DNA from: Oscillospiraceae bacterium
GTDB lineage: Bacteria; Bacillota; Clostridia; Oscillospirales; Oscillospiraceae
Assembly (NCBI GenBank): GCA_902783035.1
Contig: CACZPK010000089.1
Span: 1-36,805 of the forward strand
DNA: 36,805 nucleotides
Direction of reading: 5' to 3'
Position 1 is the first letter of the stretch. The number at the start of each line of letters is the position of its first letter. The notes under the pieces are model-generated. The model did no database searches. It had not been told where the DNA came from and saw only the letters and a program-made list of their open reading frames with translations. Positions 34,275 to 36,805 of this stretch are shown piece after piece. Position numbers and translations under genes: made by a program.

Positions 34275-34311
34275 CCTCCGTTCAGATTTTTGTGAGCAAT
34301 CTGAACGGAGG
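34275..34311 (-). promoter_or_regulatory. hairpin sequestering the sigma-like gene's ribosome binding site
   Basis: The minus-strand RNA would pair CCTCCGTTCAGATT with AATCTGAACGGAGG across a nine-base loop. The 3' arm holds the GGAGG Shine-Dalgarno; the 5' arm is its exact complement. Alternatively this is a DNA palindrome bound by a repressor. Confidence 0.72.
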
Positions 34312-34644
34312 CGGAGGGCCTCGGCAGCAGGTAAGATGGTTTAGTCTATGTCCAAGTTCGCAAAAGGGCAGCAAAAAGTCCGCATAGGCGCAAACACCTA
34401 TACGGACATGATGCTCAAGATATGCAGTTCCGAAAGTGAGAAGTGAGAGTGCTACTTCGCGGGTGCAAGTCTCCTGTGCGGCAGCATAGATTTTTTTGAC
34501 GCATCAGGGGGCGGCGATAAAAGATACAAAAGCACCACGGCAGTCTCCCAAACCGCCGTGGCAGCAAATCAGCAACGACAACAGCCCTGTCACACGACGG
34601 TTTTTTTCTTTCTGCCGTCGTGCGGCAGGGTGGCGCGAGTATTC
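34312..34644. other. hairpin-rich region without a convincing gene
   Basis: About 330 bases between the hairpin-gated regulator and the terminator of the next operon. Three further inverted repeats are visible: GTCCG(C/A)ATAGG type (34378-34388 with 34397-34407, one mismatch), CCACGGC with GCCGTGG (34535-34541 with 34555-34561), and CACGACGG with CCGTCGTG (34593-34600 with 34614-34621) inside a longer imperfect stem. A 32-codon frame at 34348-34446 (MSKFAKGQQKVRIG...) has no ribosome binding site. An origin of transfer or a regulatory RNA is possible but unproven. Confidence 0.5.
34378..34407. repeat. 11-bp inverted repeat (one mismatch)
   Basis: GTCCGCATAGG and CCTATACGGAC are separated by eight bases. 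There is no T tract, so it is unlikely to be a terminator. Confidence 0.6.
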
Positions 34645-34695
34645 AAAAAGCAGAGCCAATGTTCCCGTGATTTCTCACGGGAACATCGGCTCTGC
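34645..34695 (-). terminator. long intrinsic terminator of the sigma/anti-sigma/KTR operon
   Basis: Arms of 21 bases (34650-34670 and 34675-34695, one mismatch) enclose a four-base loop. On the minus strand the stem is followed by TTTTT (34649-34645), so it ends transcription coming from the right. Confidence 0.88.
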
Positions 34696-34721
34696 GGCTA
34701 AGCGGCTGGCGCGATCTACCT

Positions 34722-34904
34722 CTACGTTTTTTTATAAACGCATTGAGTTATTTCCTTATTCTTTACATCAATCAGACAACGGTGCCTGCATTTGGGGCAA
34801 AAGAGCGGAAAATTCTTCAATTCGGTGTCAGCTCTAATCTTCTCCCTTGTTTTACTCCCGCAAGCGGGGCATCTAATAAACGTCAGTTCCGCTGTAGACA
34901 TCAT
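34722..34904 (-). CDS. cysteine-rich KTR-domain protein (60 aa)
   Basis: This is a small zinc-ribbon-like protein: CPACGSKTR, then ADTELKNFPLFCPKC and RCLIDVKN. This matches the cysteine-rich KTR family, typically carried by Tn916-like and related conjugative elements; its function is unknown. The two CxxC pairs can bind one zinc. It begins inside the 3' end of the upstream gene, overlapping by 32 bases in another frame, which suggests translational coupling. Its ribosome binding site is weak. A 21-bp terminator follows. Confidence 0.82.
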   Translation of the reverse strand: MMSTAELTFIRCPACGSKTREKIRADTELKNFPLFCPKCRHRCLIDVKNKEITQCVYKKT

Positions 34905-35988
34905 AAATCACATTGTAGATTTCGCTCGTCACCTTTGTCGCACCGTAATCCAGGTCAATCTGCAAATGCCCCATAAGAGAACTTATATCGGGAATATCCA
35001 ATTCTGCGACAGCAAAAGAGATCTCTCCGTCTGCAACACTTTCATTACGCGGTGATTTCAGCCCGATCAGCGTTGTCTCGTCGATAGTATCTGTTCCTGC
35101 GGGCGTATAGTACATGCGAACAGTTTCCGGAGTTGCACCAACCCATTTCACCTTAATGGTGGCGACATTAGCAAAGTTATACCACAATGCTGGCGCATAT
35201 ACTTCATTGTTTTCTGCATCGTAGAACGAAACCGTGATTTCTGCTTTTTTATACAGGATATCTCTCGGAATCGGTTCACTATCCTGCCTATTAACAAAGG
35301 TATCCTCTTTGCTGATGTGATAGTTGTCAAAGGTGGCAAAGATGCTCCCGTCATCGTGAAGAAAAATGTGAATTGCTTTCGTGGTGGTCTTACCATTCGC
35401 AAAGGTGACTTCCGCTACAATCATGTCTTCCTTAAGATTTTCAGGCAGCGTAGCGATTGTGCTTTCAGCGTTTTCCGCAAGTTCATGAATGATGGCGATA
35501 GGAATCCAATCAATTACAAGGAAAGCGTACTCGCTCTTGCTTTCCCCATAGGGGACTGTAAAATTCCGCCCGTTTCCAAACTCATTACGCTTTTCTGTCA
35601 GGTCCTTAAAGTTAATCAACTGATTTTTGCAAGAAAAGCGCACGGTAGCAATATCTTCGCCGGAAAGGAAAAACATTAAAGGATGCCCCACTATATCACC
35701 GTTATCGCTGATTGTTCCGGTAGTCATAGATGCGCCGGCCGTCGTAATTTCTTCCTCCGTGCCATAGGCATAGGCATATACAACATTGCCATGGGGAGAG
35801 AGCATCACAACACCGCCAACGATCAAGCAAACGGCGAGAATTGCGGCGATAGCACTTTTGAAAATCGGGCGCAGCCTTCTTGCTTTGATGTTAGTTGAAC
35901 GGTTAGAATGCTTACTTTGAACTGCAGCTTCTTGAATATGGCGGTCACCAATATTACTGACCGCGTATGAAATGTCTTCTCGTTTCAT
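34873..35988 (-). CDS. membrane-anchored putative anti-sigma factor (371 aa)
   Basis: A short cytosolic N terminus (MKREDISYAVSNIGDRHIQEA) is followed by a basic patch and a single membrane helix at about residues 43-64 (FKSAIAAILAVCLIVGGVVML). About 300 extracytoplasmic residues follow with no cysteine-rich or catalytic motif that I can recognise. The layout and 4-base overlap (ATGA) with the sigma factor gene upstream match the DUF4179-like anti-sigma group of Clostridia. The N-terminal segment would hold the sigma factor at the membrane, and the outer part would sense a signal. Both roles are inferred. Confidence 0.75.
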   Translation of the reverse strand: MKREDISYAVSNIGDRHIQEAAVQSKHSNRSTNIKARRLRPIFKSAIAAILAVCLIVGGVVMLSPHGNVVYAYAYGTEEEITTAGASMTTGTISDNGDIVGHPLMFFLSGEDIATVRFSCKNQLINFKDLTEKRNEFGNGRNFTVPYGESKSEYAFLVIDWIPIAIIHELAENAESTIATLPENLKEDMIVAEVTFANGKTTTKAIHIFLHDDGSIFATFDNYHISKEDTFVNRQDSEPIPRDILYKKAEITVSFYDAENNEVYAPALWYNFANVATIKVKWVGATPETVRMYYTPAGTDTIDETTLIGLKSPRNESVADGEISFAVAELDIPDISSLMGHLQIDLDYGATKVTSEIYNVIYDVYSGTDVY

Positions 35989-36542
35989 AATTCATATCCC
36001 TCTTTCTTAAGATAATTCCTTAGCTTTTCTCGCGTGCGCAAAAGGCGCACCGAGACGCTGTTTCTACTCATTTGAAACATTTGTGAGATATCGCAGATTG
36101 AATCAGCATACCAGTATCGTCGGACAAACATAATGCGATCCGTCTGATCCAGCGCATCCAAAAAGGTGTCAAGCAAAACTGTCAGCTCTTTCGCAGACAA
36201 TTCCGCCTCTATGTCCTCTGTCGATGCAAGACAATCCTCCAGTTCATCAAGGGCTGCGTCATAATAGCTATTTCGCTTGATTGCAGAATTTGCGTGATAA
36301 CGAGCGATTGATAGATTTCGGACAATGCGGCTGAAATATGTTAGAAGCGGGTCTGGCTTTTGAGGCGGTATCGTATTCCAAACCCCCAAATATGCGTCGT
36401 TGACACATTCCTCCGCGTCGAGGTCATTGCCTAAAATATTTCCTGCAACCTTTTTGCATACGGCTCCATACTTTGTGGACAGCTCCACGATTGCCTGTTC
36501 CGAGCGCTCAAAGAAAAGTTCAATAATGTTGCTGTCTGTCAA
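35985..36542 (-). CDS. ECF-like sigma-70 family sigma factor (185 aa)
   Basis: Region 2 is visible as GNDLDAEECVNDAYLGVWNTIPPQ with the core-binding and -10 segments (TYFSRIVRNLSIARYH). Region 4 follows as DQTDRIMFVRRYWYADSICDISQMFQMSRNSVSVRLLRTREKLRNYL. There is no region 1.1 or 3. The start is TTG at 36542, supported by GGAGG seven bases upstream; a GTG at 36566 has no ribosome binding site. It is the first gene of a three-gene operon with the putative anti-sigma factor and KTR protein. The linker between regions 2 and 4 is longer and more acidic than in short ECF factors. Confidence 0.9.
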   Translation of the reverse strand: MTDSNIIELFFERSEQAIVELSTKYGAVCKKVAGNILGNDLDAEECVNDAYLGVWNTIPPQKPDPLLTYFSRIVRNLSIARYHANSAIKRNSYYDAALDELEDCLASTEDIEAELSAKELTVLLDTFLDALDQTDRIMFVRRYWYADSICDISQMFQMSRNSVSVRLLRTREKLRNYLKKEGYEL

Positions 36543-36805
36543 AATGCTTCCTCCTTCCTGCCTCACCCATGTACTATGGATTTGACTGAAAATATTACAG
36601 ATGAAATCGGAAAATTTTAGTGCTTAGTTATTGTATTATCTTAAAAATGTCTGAAAGTCAAAAATACAGAAAAATCTGCGGTCTTGCAAATCCGCTATCA
36701 TGTGGTCTGATTGCGAAGCAATATAATGGTCCCAGCGATCCAGACCACAGCTATGCAAAAGAACGTGAACATGGTATGATAAAGAAAAACAGAAAAGGAG
36801 CGCAA
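36543..36805. other. AT-rich divergent regulatory region at the window edge
   Basis: About 260 bases with no gene. On the plus strand it holds TATAAT at 36722-36727 without a good -35, an extended -10-like TGGTATGAT at 36772-36780, and a Shine-Dalgarno AAAAGGAG at the very end, so a gene should start just beyond the window. A nested inverted repeat lies at 36701-36749. Confidence 0.6.
36701..36749 (+). repeat. nested inverted repeat in a leader region
   Basis: TGTGGTCTG (36701-36709) pairs with CAGACCACA (36741-36749). Inside, ATTGC-GAA-GCAAT (36710-36722) forms a second hairpin that includes the start of the TATAAT box. It could be an operator or a structured 5' leader. Confidence 0.6.

Larger units (their letters stand above)
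29620..36805. mobile_element. integrative element, left part (tandem serine recombinases), right end not in window
   Basis: Start is approximate (29610-29640). The evidence is an abruptly interrupted hydrolase gene, two large serine recombinases directly beside the break and reading toward it, a TnpW-like protein, a sigma-like regulator and a Cys-rich KTR protein (families common in Clostridial conjugative and mobilisable elements), and lower GC than the chromosome. No relaxase, coupling protein or resistance gene is visible here; those could lie to the right. Target-site duplication or att cores cannot be set without the other end. Confidence 0.8.

Noticed and set aside
34440-34490. GGGTGCAAGTCTCC stretch looked like part of a group II intron or cobalamin riboswitch
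   Set aside because: No domain V hairpin, no intron-encoded protein and no conserved B12 box were found nearby.
29686-36566. A defence island or antibiotic resistance cargo in the integrative element
   Set aside because: All recognisable genes in view are recombinases, small element proteins and a sigma system; no nuclease, toxin or resistance motif was seen. The unseen right part may differ.

Overview
The window reads as a chromosomal contig from a Gram-positive anaerobe of the class Clostridia, most likely order Oscillospirales. The evidence is a SCIFF ranthipeptide with its radical-SAM maturase (a Clostridia hallmark), a dnaG-rpoD pair, a flavodoxin-ferredoxin fusion, a CsaB-type pyruvyl transferase, a spore-cortex-hydrolase-like gene, and consensus -35/-10 promoters. 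The left 29.6 kb is clearly GC-rich. The last 7 kb is visibly more AT-rich, increasingly so to the right. I cannot name a genus.

Layout, left to right. (1) 1-2.7 kb: the 3' end of a ClpC-type AAA+ unfoldase, a small Cys-rich protein and a flavodoxin/4Fe-4S protein, closed by a terminator. (2) 2.7-6.4 kb: a copper module with a CsoR repressor under two 17-bp operators and a CopA ATPase. CopA's last 71 codons are an in-frame CopZ-like domain with its own Shine-Dalgarno sequence and ATG. A flavodoxin-like reductase follows. (3) 6.4-9.5 kb, minus strand: SCIFF peptide, attenuator, SCIFF maturase, PLP-dependent decarboxylase. (4) 9.5-11.5 kb: a P-loop ATPase and an unrecognised 214-residue protein. 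(5) 11.5-14.7 kb, minus: dnaG and rpoD, overlapping. (6) 14.8-17.4 kb: a 4'-phosphopantetheinyl transferase under a perfect consensus promoter, converging on murC plus a YbaK-like tRNA deacylase. (7) 18.0-25.3 kb, plus: a tightly overlapping five-gene operon for a cell-surface polymer (murJ-type flippase, O-antigen-ligase-like protein, GT4, DUF4330 protein, GT4-CsaB fusion). (8) 25.3-29.2 kb, minus: uppP, ftsK, ruvX.

(9) From about 29.6 kb to the end lies an integrative element. It has cut a cell wall hydrolase gene (SleB/CwlJ type) roughly in half. The element's left end carries two tandem, overlapping large serine recombinases reading toward the junction, a TnpW-like small protein and a sigma-region-4-like regulator whose ribosome binding site is buried in a perfect 14-bp hairpin. 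Next come a hairpin-rich stretch with no convincing gene and a second minus-strand operon (sigma factor, membrane anti-sigma candidate, Cys-rich KTR protein) ending in a long terminator hairpin. The right end of the element, and with it the other half of the hydrolase, lies outside the window.

Functionally, most chromosomal genes serve envelope building (MurC, MurJ, ligase, GT4s, CsaB, UppP, FtsK) and core replication/transcription (DnaG, RpoD, RuvX). The most unusual signals are the copA/copZ in-frame dual-start arrangement, a seven-cysteine SCIFF peptide, and the hairpin-gated regulator inside the element. I found no CRISPR array, tRNA or rRNA gene, and no obvious new defence system. Products and families were assigned by reading motifs by eye; no database search was run.
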